64,000 nucleotides of DNA. It comes from Acridotheres tristis. Taxonomy: Eukaryota > Chordata > Aves > Passeriformes > Sturnidae. Shown piece by piece: positions 51,560 through 64,000 of this stretch. A program made the translations under genes and the position numbers. The stretch spans positions 2,954,501-3,018,500 of the forward strand of contig CM072891.1 of the NCBI GenBank assembly GCA_037013685.1, read 5' to 3'. Below the pieces are notes generated by a model. That model saw only the letters and a program-made list of their open reading frames with translations, was not told where the DNA came from and did not search any database. Within the stretch, counting starts at the first letter, position 1; each line of letters starts with the position of its first letter.

Positions 51560-52010
51560 TAAAATAAGATGTCTAACTGAATACAGTAATCAATGTGCCA
51601 TCGATTTATATAATGCAATTGTAATCTTCTCTTTTCTATTCTCTAGTCCCTTCTTAACACAATTTAACATCTTATTTGCTTTTTTAATCACCACTGAACA
51701 AGTCTCTTCATTGAGCTGTCTACAGTAATGCCTGGATCCTTTTTTTCCTGAGAGGTTACAACTAATTCAGAAGACATCATTATGTATAAATACTTTAGAC
51801 CGTTTCCACTAATGTGTTTTTAGGGGGGGTCTTATCTGTGTTGAGGCTTATCTGCTGCTCAGTTTTTCAACCAGATTTTTTTGCAGAATTTACGTAAAGC
51901 TCTTCATAGTTCCTTAATGTAAATGATGCAAATGAATTTACAATTTCAACTGCTTTATCACATTTAGTCTTTATCCTGTTTTCAAATTCAACATACAGAA
52001 TGAGCAATAC
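51560..52010 (-). repeat. Ancient CR1/L3-like LINE: decayed reverse transcriptase fragment
   Basis: Read on the minus strand this is the C-terminal half of a CR1/L3-type ORF2 in a heavily mutated state. From high to low coordinates there are echoes of the FADDTK catalytic block (near 51930), the segment around MMxSE, the DLGVIVDSS segment (near 51730), KKANKML (near 51680), and LYKSM..PH.DYCIQ (near 51590, with a frameshift). On the plus strand the matching DNA landmarks include CATCTTATTTGCTTTTTTAA and TTCATTGAGCTGTC. It is a retrotransposon fossil with stops and frameshifts throughout. The age class is inferred from its divergence and from its resemblance to elements shared by turtles and crocodilians. 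Confidence 0.65.
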
Positions 52011-53583
52011 TTTTGCCAAAACTGTTTTGTGTAGTTAACTCTGTATTCATCATGCTGGAAACAAGAATTTTGTTGCTGTTCTGTTAGTCTATGATTATAT
52101 AGCTGCAATATCAACAACCACTAAATAGGATAAACACCCAAGAAACACCTGAAATACACCTACTATAAAACTGTAAACCTGAGGTACATAACAGTCCAGC
52201 CATAGTTATGTGTCACAGCATTGATTTATCCTTCTAAGCCAACCTTAATCATAGGACACTTGCCTCCTGTATTATGCCTGTTATGCCTGTATTCCTGTAT
52301 AATCAAATTTTTAATAGTTAAGACTTCAGTAATTTACTGACTTCTGCTTTCCTATAGAGATTTTTTGCTGATTTCCATGTGGATTAGTTTACAATTAGGT
52401 CACACATGTCAAAACTACAATGTAGTCACTAAAATTGTAGTGTCAGTACAGAATATATTGAAAGTAGTTTTTATATTTCTGGCAAGCAATGCTTTGCCTT
52501 ATTGTTTTCTTGCGAAGAACTGTTTTAACATCACTGGAAAAATTAAAATACTTGTCATATTTACAAAATTATGTTCCATGATGCCTCTTCTTAAAATAAA
52601 CAAAAAAAAATATTAAAATAATACTGCAGGAGAGGGTTCTGATATCTGCCATTTTTCTGTGTTTGTCTAGAGCATATGGAGATAAGAGTTTTATTCCTCT
52701 TTGGTGCAATCACATTACAATTAGTAGACAATAAACACAGGAGATATATCTCCTATTACACCACTTTTAGGTTGCATTATATTTCTCTGTTAAAGTGTGT
52801 TAACTGTTACTGCAAGACAGCTCACTGTTAAATGATTTCCAGGAAAACATAACTACCTGCTAATATGTGTAGCAATAATTTCAATTGTTTTAATTTTCTG
52901 TTCCTTCATAATTTAGAGACTGATGTAGTTACATCTAACTACATTACGTTGCTGGATTTCTTAGAATTTCCCTCATTAAGTATTATTTTTTAATTAAATC
53001 TCTCCATTCAATCTTTGTATAATAGCTAAGGGTAAAGAATCTTCAGTCTGCTTAAAAGACGAATTTTCTGCTATAAACAGCATGCCGTTACAACTCAACT
53101 GATCGCAAAGAATTTGGATTGCAGTGTGATTCAAGTCTTTCATTGAACTGATATTATCCACTCAACCTCAGCAATACCTTAGAGAAATACAAAGCAGAGT
53201 AACTGTCTTTTATATTGTACTCTCTCAGTGCAAGAATAATAGAGATGCCATGAACATTGCAGAGGTGTCACATTAGCTGCTGAACTAAATAGTGTGAAGG
53301 AAAGGGAACTCATTGTTAATTTTTTTACAAGGATGGAATAGATGAACATTGCTTACAAATGAGCTTTATTTAGTTTTAAACACATTTCATGAAGTAAATA
53401 GTATATTTCCCTAATTTTCATGTCTTTTGGTATGCTTCCAAAAACTTGGAAGTGAATTAGTGTGCAATTTGCATCCAAATCTCAGCCAAGGGGATGTGGT
53501 TTATTATAATACATGGCCCTCCTAATTATTGAACAGCCCGAGAAAACTAGGCACAGTGTGCATCTGTTATTGCTTGACCACAC

Positions 53584-53602
53584 TGCCAAACATAATTTGG
53601 CA
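53584..53602. promoter_or_regulatory. Inverted repeat TGCCAAA-N5-TTTGGCA (possible NFI-like site)
   Basis: Two perfect 7-base arms separated by CATAA. The arms contain GCCAA/TTGGC, the half-site of nuclear factor I proteins, but in everted order compared with the classic TTGGC-N5-GCCAA. It lies between two perfect octamer motifs, ATTTGCAT at 53467-53474 and 53639-53646, in a stretch that also has TAATTA-type motifs. Regulatory function is inferred only. Confidence 0.25.
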
Positions 53603-55267
53603 AGCACAGAAATGTACATTGAGCAGACCTACAGTCTAATTTGCATTAGTTTGTCGTAATTATATGAAAGCTATAACTGAACCAAGCTTGTCCTCTTTTT
53701 AGAGCACATCATTCTTTTTGAAAAGAAATCTCAACCAAAAATCCAAAACAATTAAATAGCACACACATACACAACCCTGAGAAACTCCTTGTTTGCACAG
53801 TAGACTTTCACAGTATTATTTAATGATTATCCAAATGTTATTTCTGTGTATTCTGTAAAATATCAAACAAGGATTTTTTCCCCTGCAGTTTATATAGGCT
53901 TTTCTGTGTTTTCTTTCATCCCCATTCAGAAATTTTTTATCTCTTCTGCCAAATTCTAAAACCTTATATAATTTAATACCCTGTAATTGATTATTAAAGT
54001 TATTGGCATTTTTAAATTCAATTACTAAGGAAGAAGAGGAGGAAAGTCCTGCGTTTCATAATTTGCCTTTGACCCTTTCCATAGTCATTTACTTCAAACT
54101 CTATTCTGATTAAAAGAAGAAGTCTTAGTATAAGCAACAGTAATGCTGTAAAGCAGTAACCTAAGCTCAGGTAAGCTGGGATGCTGTGGTAAAAATACTT
54201 GCAGGTTTTGGTCTACAGAACTTCCAAGGGAAAATTCTTGTTTCCTCTTTTATTTTTCTAGTTAAATTATATGTTCAGATACACAGACATTATGGCTCTG
54301 TATAAAAGATGATGGGAAACCTAAACTAAATCAATAGATGAAGAAATAAAGCAGAATCTCATCTGCAGAAAGTATTATTGTGTAATATTGTCCAGAAATG
54401 CAGAGGCATGAAAAAGATGAGAGAGTCAAATTCAATCCCCATTGAAATCAATGACAAAAGGAAATAGTCACTCCCAACAGCCATAGGATCAAGCATAGAT
54501 GAATGGGAGTTCGTTTTCTCCCCTTCTTTAAGTAAACTCTGGCATTTTCAACTTCACTGCAGGAGCTGAGAAGCAAAGGCACAGTCCTTGTTTTTGGTAA
54601 ACAGCTTGACATTTTGTAATATTGGACTAGTTAAAGGGCTTTCTATCTAGAGTTTGAGTATTAAGAAATAACTGTATATTGACTATGTACTTGTGTATTC
54701 TCAGATAGCTTAGGGTAATTATTAGCCAGCACACTCAGAGTCAGAAACAGTTACTGTGAAATGACCATACGGAGACTATGTAAATGAGTTTCCAAGAGAG
54801 AAAATGCAATGAAGTATAAAAGTGAATAAAACCTGCTCAATATTGCTGAATAACCACTACCTCTACACTCTGATTACCTGATCAAATCTATTTTCATAAA
54901 CAAACCAAACTTGGAATAAGTTAGAGGGGAAAGAAATCTCAATGAACCATTTACAAATGGTATTTCAGAGCTGACCAAAAAGCACTCAATTTCCTTTCAC
55001 ATAATATGTGGAAAATAAAGATATGCTTTCTTATACAGTACCTCCTGTAAAACTGCTTTATTTTCTATTTTACTTGTTTGGTGTATTTCTACAATAAAAT
55101 AAGAGTTGCATAAGAAAACATCTTTTTACTGAACCAGTCTCTTGCCACACATATATCCTCTAACTTCAGGGGCTGGAATAAAGCAATGGAAGCTGGGGAA
55201 GAGTGTTGTCAAGTAAAATCGTACTGGTCTACTTTTTTTAGCACCAAAACTTGCTTCATTTAGTTTG

Positions 55268-55396
55268 TACTTATTTGTGTGTGGGTTCTTGTTTGTTTGT
55301 TTGTGGGTCTTTTGTCTTGTTTTGTTGTTTGTTTTGTTTTGTGGGGTTTTGTTTATTTCTTTTGTTTTTTCTTTTTTGTTTTCTTTTGTTTTGCAG
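55268..55396. repeat. T/G-rich low-complexity tract
   Basis: Dominated by TTTG, TTTTG and TGTTTG units with a few GGGG runs, ending in TTTTGCAG. The K/T/N/Q-rich minus-strand frame through it is an artefact of this composition. Similar tracts occur at 25953-26055 and, shorter, near 33690-33745 and 48740. Confidence 0.85.
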
Positions 55397-58300
55397 TGAG
55401 ATAACTTACTAAAACCCGGTTGCTGACTAGTAACTGCTGCTGCTGAAATACAAGAAGTAGATTTGGGTAACAGTGCAGAGTTGTTTTCTCTCTGTTTTAT
55501 GTTTTGGGGTTTCATAGATCCAAGAATACTACTTATCTTTGCACAGGCAGGCCCAGGAATAAAATGTCTGTTCTCAGTGATCCCTACAGTTGGAGGAATA
55601 TGAATATTTTCATATAGATATTATTTTTATTATAATTTGGCCATCTCACCAGAAGGCATTTTAACAATTTGCATAGTCGTTCTTTAATACGCAAAATGCG
55701 AAGTTTTCCATGCTGCCTTACGAAAAGGGATTTGACATATCTGGTTTTAAGATTTTTTTGTTTTTTTGGTCTAACAGTCATGCTCATCATGATGACCAAA
55801 TAAAAATCACTTTGTTTTCAGAACAAGAAAAATTCTGCAATACTCAAAAGATGGCATGTAATAAATAATTTTGAAATGAAATCATTTTTCTCCCATTGTC
55901 TTAATTGATTTTCCCCGTTTTTTATTTTACTCAGAGAGCCACATTTATCCAGCTTCCAACATGTCCATAAATATGAAATCTTTTAGAGCATATGTTAGAT
56001 TTCCACTCTGAAGTACAAGAATAGCCACTGAACTGCATTCAGTTCTTACATTGTAGTTAAACACCTTAAGGTATCATGTTAAAACCAGCGTTTTGGAGAT
56101 ACTTACACAAACCACTTTCTGTTAGTGAAAGTCTGCACAGAAGATCTATGTGTTACAGTATAGGTACATGCATTTCTATTCAAAAAACTGATAGGCTTGT
56201 AATGATGCATGAATTGTGTCTGGGGTCTCTTGGAAACAGATGTCATGTGAACTTTGGGCAAAGTGACTTCTCAGGAAGTAATTTTCAACTCGTTTTCAAC
56301 TTTTGCAAGTTGCTGCAGCACAGTTTGATCTCCAGTCATTTTCAGCTGCACAATTAGAAGTGGTATCACTGCTTAGAGCCTTTTAAGTGAGCTGCTGGCC
56401 TTAAAGACATATAGAAGACAACTTGATGCCTCCTATAGTTTTGTTCAAGGAGTGCTAAGCCTAGGTTTAGTTAAGGAACTCAGCTTTAAAATGAAAGGTT
56501 TGGCATGACTGAAAGTTTTCTGTCTGTGGAGCTGTTTAAGCCTCCAAACAGCTTACTGCAACAAGAGAGTGGCATACACAGTGGTAAGAAAAACAAGGAA
56601 GAGAGGCTTGCATTTTGGGGTTTTTTTTCCGGGATAACTCCTCTTGTCTTTCTTTCCTTCCTCTTCAAATAATTTCTTACTGGATTCCCAAGCAAAAGAA
56701 AATTTTCTTCTTAAAAAAAGCCAGTCTCTAAGGAATAGAGCTTGTAGTCACTAGTCACACTTGCTTTAAATTTATTTTTTTTTCACTGAAGGTTTCTACT
56801 GAAAATATATATAACTGCTTGTTCTTATCTTAGTCTCTGTATTCAACCTACCTTGTTTACAAGCCCACCTTCAATACTCTTAGTTACTTAAGGATAAATC
56901 TTGCCTCGTTTTTTTAATGCCATCTTTTTTCCATCCATGCCATGTATAGTTTTTTTTTTCCATCAGCCATAAAGATTATCTGCATCCGTGAGGCTTTCAG
57001 TATACCTGCATATCCCAGTCTTCCTCAGAATGTGTGTAGTAGTGCCATAGCACACTTAGTGACTATACTGAGCTGTGAAAGCAGTAGCAGGCTGAATTTA
57101 CCAGGCAAGATAAATAGAATAAAATATGGTACAGATAGACTTGGCTGTGTAGAATATAAGTAAACAGATTGTAGTCACTGGAAGTAAAAATAATGCAGTT
57201 AACATTTTTTTGCTACAATACTGCAGATAAGACTGACTATGTCAAGGAGCTAAATTCTAAATTACCACTTTTGGAATTCCTACTTGAGGAATATTTTCAC
57301 TCCTGTAGGATTTCATTCTGTTCCTTGTGTATACTTATATGTCCTACAGGTTCTAATAAAAACTTTAGAAGAATTCCTAGGTTGACCTGAATATTAGAAC
57401 TACATAAAACTCAAGCACAAAACTTTATCTAATATCTTTTTCCCTGAGCCAAATAACTTGTGTCAGGCACCACTCAGGAGCCGTCTATCTAAACCATCCC
57501 AACCCTACGGGCAAGGAAGTGCAGGCAAAGTTACACGCTTAATATGAGTTATCAGAGAAGGGAAGTTCCCACATTTTATCTCAGGCAACAAATTTTGTAT
57601 CAGCTTTGGATTAGTCAAATAGATCTTTAAGGGAAAAAAAAATTATTTCTGTTTCAGATAATACAGGCAGTGTACATTGTACATTGCTGAGTTAATTTGT
57701 TCGAGGAGTTGATCACCTTCAATGCCAGAAAAACAATTTAAAACTAAAATCTTTATTTCTTAGTCTATCTTTAGATTTAAGTGACTTGCTCAGTGTTTTT
57801 TTGCTAGATGAAACAGCTGTTTCATACGTGGTAATTACACATCCAAATCAGTTGTCCTTTATGAACTAAGCAGTTCCGAAATCTACTAGTTGAGAACAGT
57901 TTTCCAGTTTAATGGCACCAATTTTCTGGTAGAAGAAATCCATATGAAAAATTGTTTTGTCAGTGTTACTTTTTGTCGTATAAATTTTCCATAACCAGAC
58001 TAGAAATTTAAAATACTGACTCTTCTTCACAGTAAGATAGCTTATGAATGTTTTCCACAAAGACTATTCAGTCTTGATATAGCATACAAAGAAGAGAGTG
58101 TTTAAGTGAAAAAATCTTGTCTGTAATTAATATAAACAATACATTGTAATTTATTTCTTAATATATTCTTAATATATTTCTTTTTAATATAATGCATAAG
58201 TTTATACACTGAGCCTATTTAATCTAGTTCTCTCTTTTTCAGAAAGAGTACAAATAAAAACTATTACTTTTCACAGAGTTTGAAGGAAATACAAAACTAA

Positions 58301-61300
58301 AATGCAAGGTACTTTTAGATTTTGTGAGTGTAGAACGGGGGAGAGAGTATTCCAATCTGAACAGCAGGTAATTAGTACAGTGATCTCTTGGAAATAATAT
58401 ATTTTCATGTTAATATCATGTGATTTCTTCTTGCATTTTGTCAATATAATGGCACATGTGGGCTTGAGGTTCACCTTGACTAGCAACATTAAAGTGAAAT
58501 GTCTTCTTGTTTTTACTAATTTATAAAAGTTTACATTGCTTGATATAAAATACATCATTTCTCAGCAGTGAAAGACATAGCCTGAATCTTCAGACAGTGT
58601 GAAACAATAGCTCTAAGGAAAATGTAAATTCACTTCTGTGGTGTTATAATTCTGACACTGAATCCTGAAAGGTAACATTTTAAGTGTTTTAACAAAATTT
58701 GGTAGCAACGAATTTCTTCAGTCTTCGCTAACTGATTTTCTGTTTACTGTTTCCCCAACGCAATTATCCATGAGAACACTTACAGCCTGAAATAAAGTGA
58801 AATCCACTTATCAAAGGGCTTCTTATGCTGTCTGCATTGTAGTGTGCAATTTATTAGAATTAATTGCCATCAGTGGAGGACTTCAGAGTGACTGCTGAAC
58901 CTGTGTGTGTTTGACACAGAGCAGCCCCACTTCTGCAAACTGAAGTCTACTCTGCTAGAATAGATACAGCCTTGAATCTCTAGGTACTATCAAAGAGCAA
59001 ATTTTGAAATTTGTAATTTATTCCAGTTTAGCTTATAATTTTTTAAAGTATGACAAAAGAAACTAAATCTTATGATTCACAATGCAAACCTTACACAGGA
59101 ATTTTATCTGCATAAATAAATTTAAAACCAATGCTCACTGTCTTCATATGGCACAGAGTACAATACTTAATATAAACATAATGTTGGATTTTGAGAAATA
59201 GTTAAACATTTTGACCTACTGATCTATTTATTATGGTAGGTGGTCTTGCTTATAAACTCACAGATTCAGTAATTTATAGCAAACGGAATGGACACACACA
59301 TATACCTCCACACCCCAAAAACTTAAACTGATCTTTGTTTTCAAAGTGGATGAAAGAAAAATGTTTCATTTACTTACTTAGATCTACCCACATGTATCTT
59401 CCTCTCTTATTTTTTTTGTCTACATTTGTGCCATCCATTGTAAATTTGGTCACCTTGACAGTGCTTTTTGAATTATAAAGCCACACTTGGTACTATATGT
59501 GAAATGCGATTAATGACTTGCTAATTTGAGATCACTGTCAGTTTGTACTTCAATGAGTCATTAGAGAATTGCGACTCAGGAGGACGAAATTTCTGAATTT
59601 TTTGTCCAAAAAGAAACAGATTTTCTAGTGAAATCTAAACAGAAACATTAGTATCAGAATTTAATATCAATATTGTGATATCTAGATTGAGATCATAGCT
59701 AGAAGGCAGAAAGAGAGAGACTGCTTTCCACACATATCCTTTCCTGTACAAGTCTATACTATCTCACATTTTTTTGAAGGCTTATTTAATTCATGTTGGC
59801 ATTCACCAACATTTGATAAACATGTCACTCCTCACCAGGTGTTCTAACTGAAAACAGAGATGGACGAAATATATTCTACAGTCTGCTTGTAATAGGGGTC
59901 CATTACTTTAATGAAATTTTTTTTTTAAATTGTGTTTGTAAAAATATTTGCAAAGTAAGCAATGAAAATAAACATGATGAAGGGGTGCCTACATTAATTT
60001 ACATGATTTTGTGCTAAGTTCTTTTTCATAAAGAGATTAATTTTTGTGTACTGGAAGCTGCTTTTGCATATTAGGTAATATTTTCTCTTCTATGTTTTTT
60101 TCTTGAGGGCAGTTTGATGATCAGCACATATCATAGGATAAATATTGTGGCTGTGTCTGTCTAGGACAAATCAACCAAGAATTCTAACACTATACTAAAT
60201 ACTAAATAATATACTAGATACTATTCTCAAAGATATAATCTGTAGAGATCTACTTTATCTGACAAACATGATTTCAATTCAGGAAATAGCTCACAATCAT
60301 TCTACTGCATCTGGCATCAGTGGTATCCACACGGCCATTCTGTGCAAACTCCCTGCTTTAAAGGTCTTCCCATCACTGTTATTGGTCTCACAGATGATGA
60401 AGTATGACACTCCATAAACAATGAGCTGGGCCTTTTGTAGGCTGCTTTGCTTTTTTTGGCTTCAAACTGCCACTGAATGTCAAATCAATTTGGCTTTCAT
60501 TAGAAGAGCTTTATATGTGCAAATGTATTTGTGTCTGGTTGCTACTTTTTTCTATTTTTGCTTTCCTTTCCCTTTGCTTTTTTTCTCCTTTCCCTTGAAT
60601 GATGTAATTTTTCTCTAATCAAAGCCAACACCTGTTTCTCTAAAATAGAAGCCTCTGTGTAAAGCTCTTTATCACAATCTGAGTACACTCTAGATGGGCT
60701 CATTATGAATCAAGTTCTCTCAGAACAAAGAGGAAGTGCTCTGCTACAGTGACATTATACATCATAGAGCCTGGATAAAGTCAAGAGCTGATGTAACCTT
60801 GACTTTTGACATGCTAAGAGACTGCTGTCTAGATAATGCAAGGTGTGTAAGCCACTGTCTTTGATAAGTAATAAAACAAATAATAAATCTGACACTTTGT
60901 TTAAGAGCAGCTCAACTGTTACACAATGCTGTGTTGGACTTGATGGGGTAACAGGTTTGTTGGTTTTTCTTAACCAATTTAAAAGGAACACAGAATTGCA
61001 ACTTTGAGGATTTCTTGTTTTGAAAACCACAAGCCTGCTTAGACAAGCTAAATGAAGAATGCCACACGAGGGGAGTAGAACAAAACAGGGATTAAAGAAC
61101 CCCCAGTTATGAGTCAGTGAAGATCTGCTCCAGCAGAATACATTACAAGTAGTCTGAAATGGCTGAAGTTTAGGAAAGGAAAATTAGAGGGGGAAAGACT
61201 ATATATGCCCTGAAAGGTTACCATAAACTCTGTGTTGTGACACATTTGAAAGAAACACAGGCTCACTTTTCATGCACCTAAAAATCCCTCACCTGTATGA

Positions 61301-61503
61301 GACTTGTCTCATGGAAATAGCTATTGAAGTGTACTGTGCCTGGAATGGTTTAGGATTGTGGTGAACAAGAGCATAAAATTCCTTTTCCTCCTCCAGAAAT
61401 ACCTTGTTTTCTAATTTTAAAAAAATTAGCACAAAACCATTCTCCCTCTTCTCCCTCCATCTTATACAAGCTAAAAGTCAGGATATATTTCCATTCACTT
61501 CAC

Positions 61504-61648
61504 AGATTCTTAAAATCATTGAGGTTGGAAAAGACCTATAAGATCATGGTGTCCAATAATTAACCCAGAACCATTGTGTTCACCCCTAAACCATATTACT
61601 AAGTGCCAAATCCACATGTCTTTCTGAACATTTCTAGGGATGGAATAC
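61504..61648 (-). repeat. CR1 LINE 3' fragment, minus orientation
   Basis: The plus strand reads AGATTCTTAAAATCATTGAGG, then GTTGGAAAAGACCTATAAGA, TCATGGTGTCCAAT, TTAACCCAGAACCATTGTGT, TCACCCCTAAACCAT, AAGTGCCAAATCCACATGTC and CTAGGGATGG. These match, in order, the reverse complement of the CR1 3' region (AATCATTGAGGTTGGAAAAG, ACCTCTAAGATCATCGAGTC and so on). It is truncated at about 145 bp and moderately diverged. Confidence 0.9.
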
Positions 61649-64000
61649 TTTCAGGACAAATATGTGTTTTGAAATAACTACCTAACTATAACCAGGTCAG
61701 ATGCATGTTCTATCTCAAGTAACAAGGCACCTGTAATTAGTCAAGCTACATGCTGTTGATCATTTTGCAATGATCATACGTGCTATGATCATTGATTATA
61801 GTCTTGCCAGCATTGATCATTTTGCAAAGAACCAGAAATATATTTTACTTCTTTAAATGGAAAGACATACATTTTAGAAGCTGAGAAACTTACAGATAGA
61901 CAGTAGGAGTGAGACAGGAAAAAAAAATGGTGACAATTTTATCCCCATTCCATCTAAACATGAACGTTTGACACTTACAAAGGAAGAAACTAGCTCTGGA
62001 CATTGCAGGATAGAAATAAGATGAGAGAACCAGCCTTTGCTCACCACTTGCAATAATGGGCTAAAACATCTTCAGAGGACCTCAGGCTGTCCAAGAAGGG
62101 TCCTTGCTCAGTTTGTGAGTGGATGAACTCACTCCTGTACAGTGGGATTCTGTGTCAGACACTCACAAGGAAAGTGCCTATTTTCAGAGCTGAACAAGAG
62201 GTTTGCTTGGCTCAAATACTCTGATTTTAAATCCAGTGCTAGCTCTAACTGAAATATATTGGTAATCTGCCATCTGTGGTTTTCTTGAGCAGAAATTTTG
62301 ACTGAAGTCCAGGTCTTAGTAGATATGAGGCCACGTTACCAAATCCATCCTCCTACTCGACATCATCCTTCATACTGTCTTACTGTGTCACTGCCTTTGG
62401 ATTAAGGACCACAGCAAAGTATGGAAAATGCAGATACTTCAGTTGCCAAGTCATTTCTTGGTCTCTCTGTTGAAGCTATCTATAGTGAATGTTTCATTGC
62501 TGACATCTATTCTAGCCTCAGTATTGTCAAAGCATTTTTTCATGTGTAATAAATTTGCATAAACACTTCACCCCAAATATAATGAAACATAGGATAAGAA
62601 AGACCTAAATTATATTTTAAAAAGTACTAAAAGACTTCTTGATTGATTTGCAGAGGCATAGCAAAATTCCTTCATATAGTGGCCTCATGAATGAGATGAT
62701 AATATGCAAGTAAAGCATAATGATTGGCATATTAAAAGCAAGATCTTTGTCACCATCTGTTTCCTGATTGTGTCAGCAAGTTGGGTTTTTTTTCATGGAA
62801 GTGTGAGAATACACCATGGCCTCGAAGTATCAAAATGTCAATTATACATCACATTTTAAAGTTGGAAGCCCAAATCACAATTGTCCCTGAATTCTGCTTG
62901 AAACACTGACAAATTATTACCTATCTGTCACATTTAGCCTTACTGTACAGTAGCACAGTTATTGTGCTGGCAAAAAAAACAGAGCACGAATACTATCAAG
63001 GCCAGGTTTACAATTTAGTGAAGAATACTTAAAAAAAAATTGATACAGAAGGAGACAGGGAGAAAACTAAGAATTCAAAACAAATTGAATAGTTGCAGAA
63101 CAGCCCTTTCAAATACTTGTTATTTGAAAGCTCAAGTGCTTTGAAAACAGTTTTGCATTTCTGGTATTTTTCGTTACAAATAATGCTCATTCATAAAGAA
63201 GACAGTATTCCTTTTTCTATATTTTCACTTACACTGACTGGAGAAAATTGTATCTTGGTTAGTGCAATGAATCAGTGCAAAGTGCAGGAGGAGAAAACCA
63301 ATGTGAAACCTAACCAAAATGAAGGAACGTTTCCACTAATACCACAGGTCCTTCATTACACCCTCAGTGGACTTTGAGCTGCTGGGATATATGTTTTAAT
63401 GTCTCACGTAGGATGAGGTATACTAGCACCATCAGCTGCCAGAACAAGCAACTAGGAGGTGAAGGCACACAAAAAGGCTGCTGACTGTGGTTCTGAAATA
63501 TGAATGCAAGACTCTTCCAAAACTGAAACATCCACTAATGTCTCAAGGCATTATTTCTGCTAGGGGGAGGAAACAGAAGAAATAGGTATTGTGTAAAGTG
63601 ATTCTTCATTGACTCAGAACAGTGGTAGGATCACCAAAAAAATGCAATGGCCTTTTGATTTGCTCCTAGACCCATTACTATACCTGTGGTAAGGAGATAT
63701 CTAGATTTTAATTGGATTTTCAGGAAGCATAATTTCTTCTATCTAATAATTTCTCATTATAATAATATTTATACATTATAAGGTACACAATCCACTAAAA
63801 AAGACTGCTTATATAATATTTGCAGATGAATAATAAATTTTTGCTGTAATAAGACAACAATTTATAAGATGCAAAATTTATTCCATATGAGACTGGTTCC
63901 AAAATGAGGAGATTGTAAGTAGCATGATTTGTATTAAACATGTTTGGGATGAATCTCTGTGCCTGTGAAACAGGGTTGCTAATACTTAATAAATATAAAG
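61649..64000. other. Intergenic DNA at the right edge
   Basis: No gene recognised. It holds a cluster of TGATCAT motifs (61756-61827) and otherwise ordinary AT-rich DNA. The 94-codon plus frame at 63093-63377 has no similarity I can name and no supporting structure. Confidence 0.65.
61756..61827. repeat. Direct and inverted repeats built on TGATCAT
   Basis: TTGATCATTTTGCAA occurs exactly at 61756-61770 and again at 61813-61827, 57 bp apart. Between them, CAATGATCA (61768-61776) and TGATCATTG (61786-61794) form a perfect 9-bp inverted repeat with a 9-nt loop. A small local duplication or a cluster of sites for one factor would both explain it. Confidence 0.7.

Larger units (their letters stand above)
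52011..61503. other. Intergenic DNA, distal part
   Basis: AT-rich DNA with no recognisable exon, RNA gene or recent transposon. It includes a 16-bp perfect palindrome (52739-52754), a stretch dense in homeodomain- and POU-type motifs near 53440-53700, the T/G-rich tract at 55268-55396, and small AT-rich tandem echoes near 58140-58195 and 60190-60235. Frames of up to 129 codons (for example minus 55126-55515, which reads through the T/G tract) are low-complexity or unknown. Confidence 0.65.

Noticed and set aside
55126..55515. 129-codon minus-strand ORF rich in K, T, N and Q
   Set aside because: Its core is the translation of the T/G low-complexity tract at 55268-55396.
1..64000. CRISPR arrays, operons, bacterial promoters, tRNA or rRNA genes
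   Set aside because: The window is vertebrate nuclear DNA. No regularly spaced repeats, no tRNA cloverleaf with A and B boxes, and no rRNA-like sequence were seen.

Overview
The window looks like nuclear DNA from a bird, probably a neoavian. It is AT-rich with one sharp CpG island. The only transposable elements I recognise are 3'-end fragments of chicken-repeat-1 (CR1) LINEs, including the AACCTAACACTGCC-type consensus common in neoavian birds, plus one older CR1/L3-like fossil. Nearly all predicted ORFs of 60-130 codons are chance reading frames in non-coding DNA.

I can support one protein-coding gene: the 5' end of DPH6 (diphthine--ammonia ligase, an ATP-dependent PP-loop enzyme that performs the last step of diphthamide synthesis on elongation factor eEF2). 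It lies on the minus strand. Exon 1 (coding 26403-26425) sits in the CpG island. Exon 2 is 21981-22075 and exon 3 is 19552-19745. The three splice in frame to residues 1-104. The next exon was not found, so 1-19551 is read as part of a long intron 3 and the C-terminal part of the enzyme lies beyond the left edge.

Layout: 1-19551, DPH6 intron 3 with one CR1 copy; 19552-26425, exons 3-1 and introns 2 and 1 with two CR1 copies, a TA/ATAC microsatellite and a long T/G tract; about 25800-27130, CpG-island promoter; about 27130-64000, upstream intergenic DNA with no exon I can recognise. That last part holds several CR1 remnants, low-complexity tracts, a pair of diverged 51-bp direct repeats, some short palindromes, and stretches that could be conserved non-coding elements. 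In other vertebrates the DNA upstream of DPH6 (towards CDIN1/MEIS2) is a large gene desert, which fits this picture.

I found no previously undescribed system that I can defend. The points most worth checking are the DPH6 exon structure (23-nt coding exon 1, catalytic loop split by an intron), a 46-codon ORF with a strong start context about 1 kb upstream of DPH6, the 51-bp repeat pair, and a motif-rich stretch near 53.4-53.7 kb.
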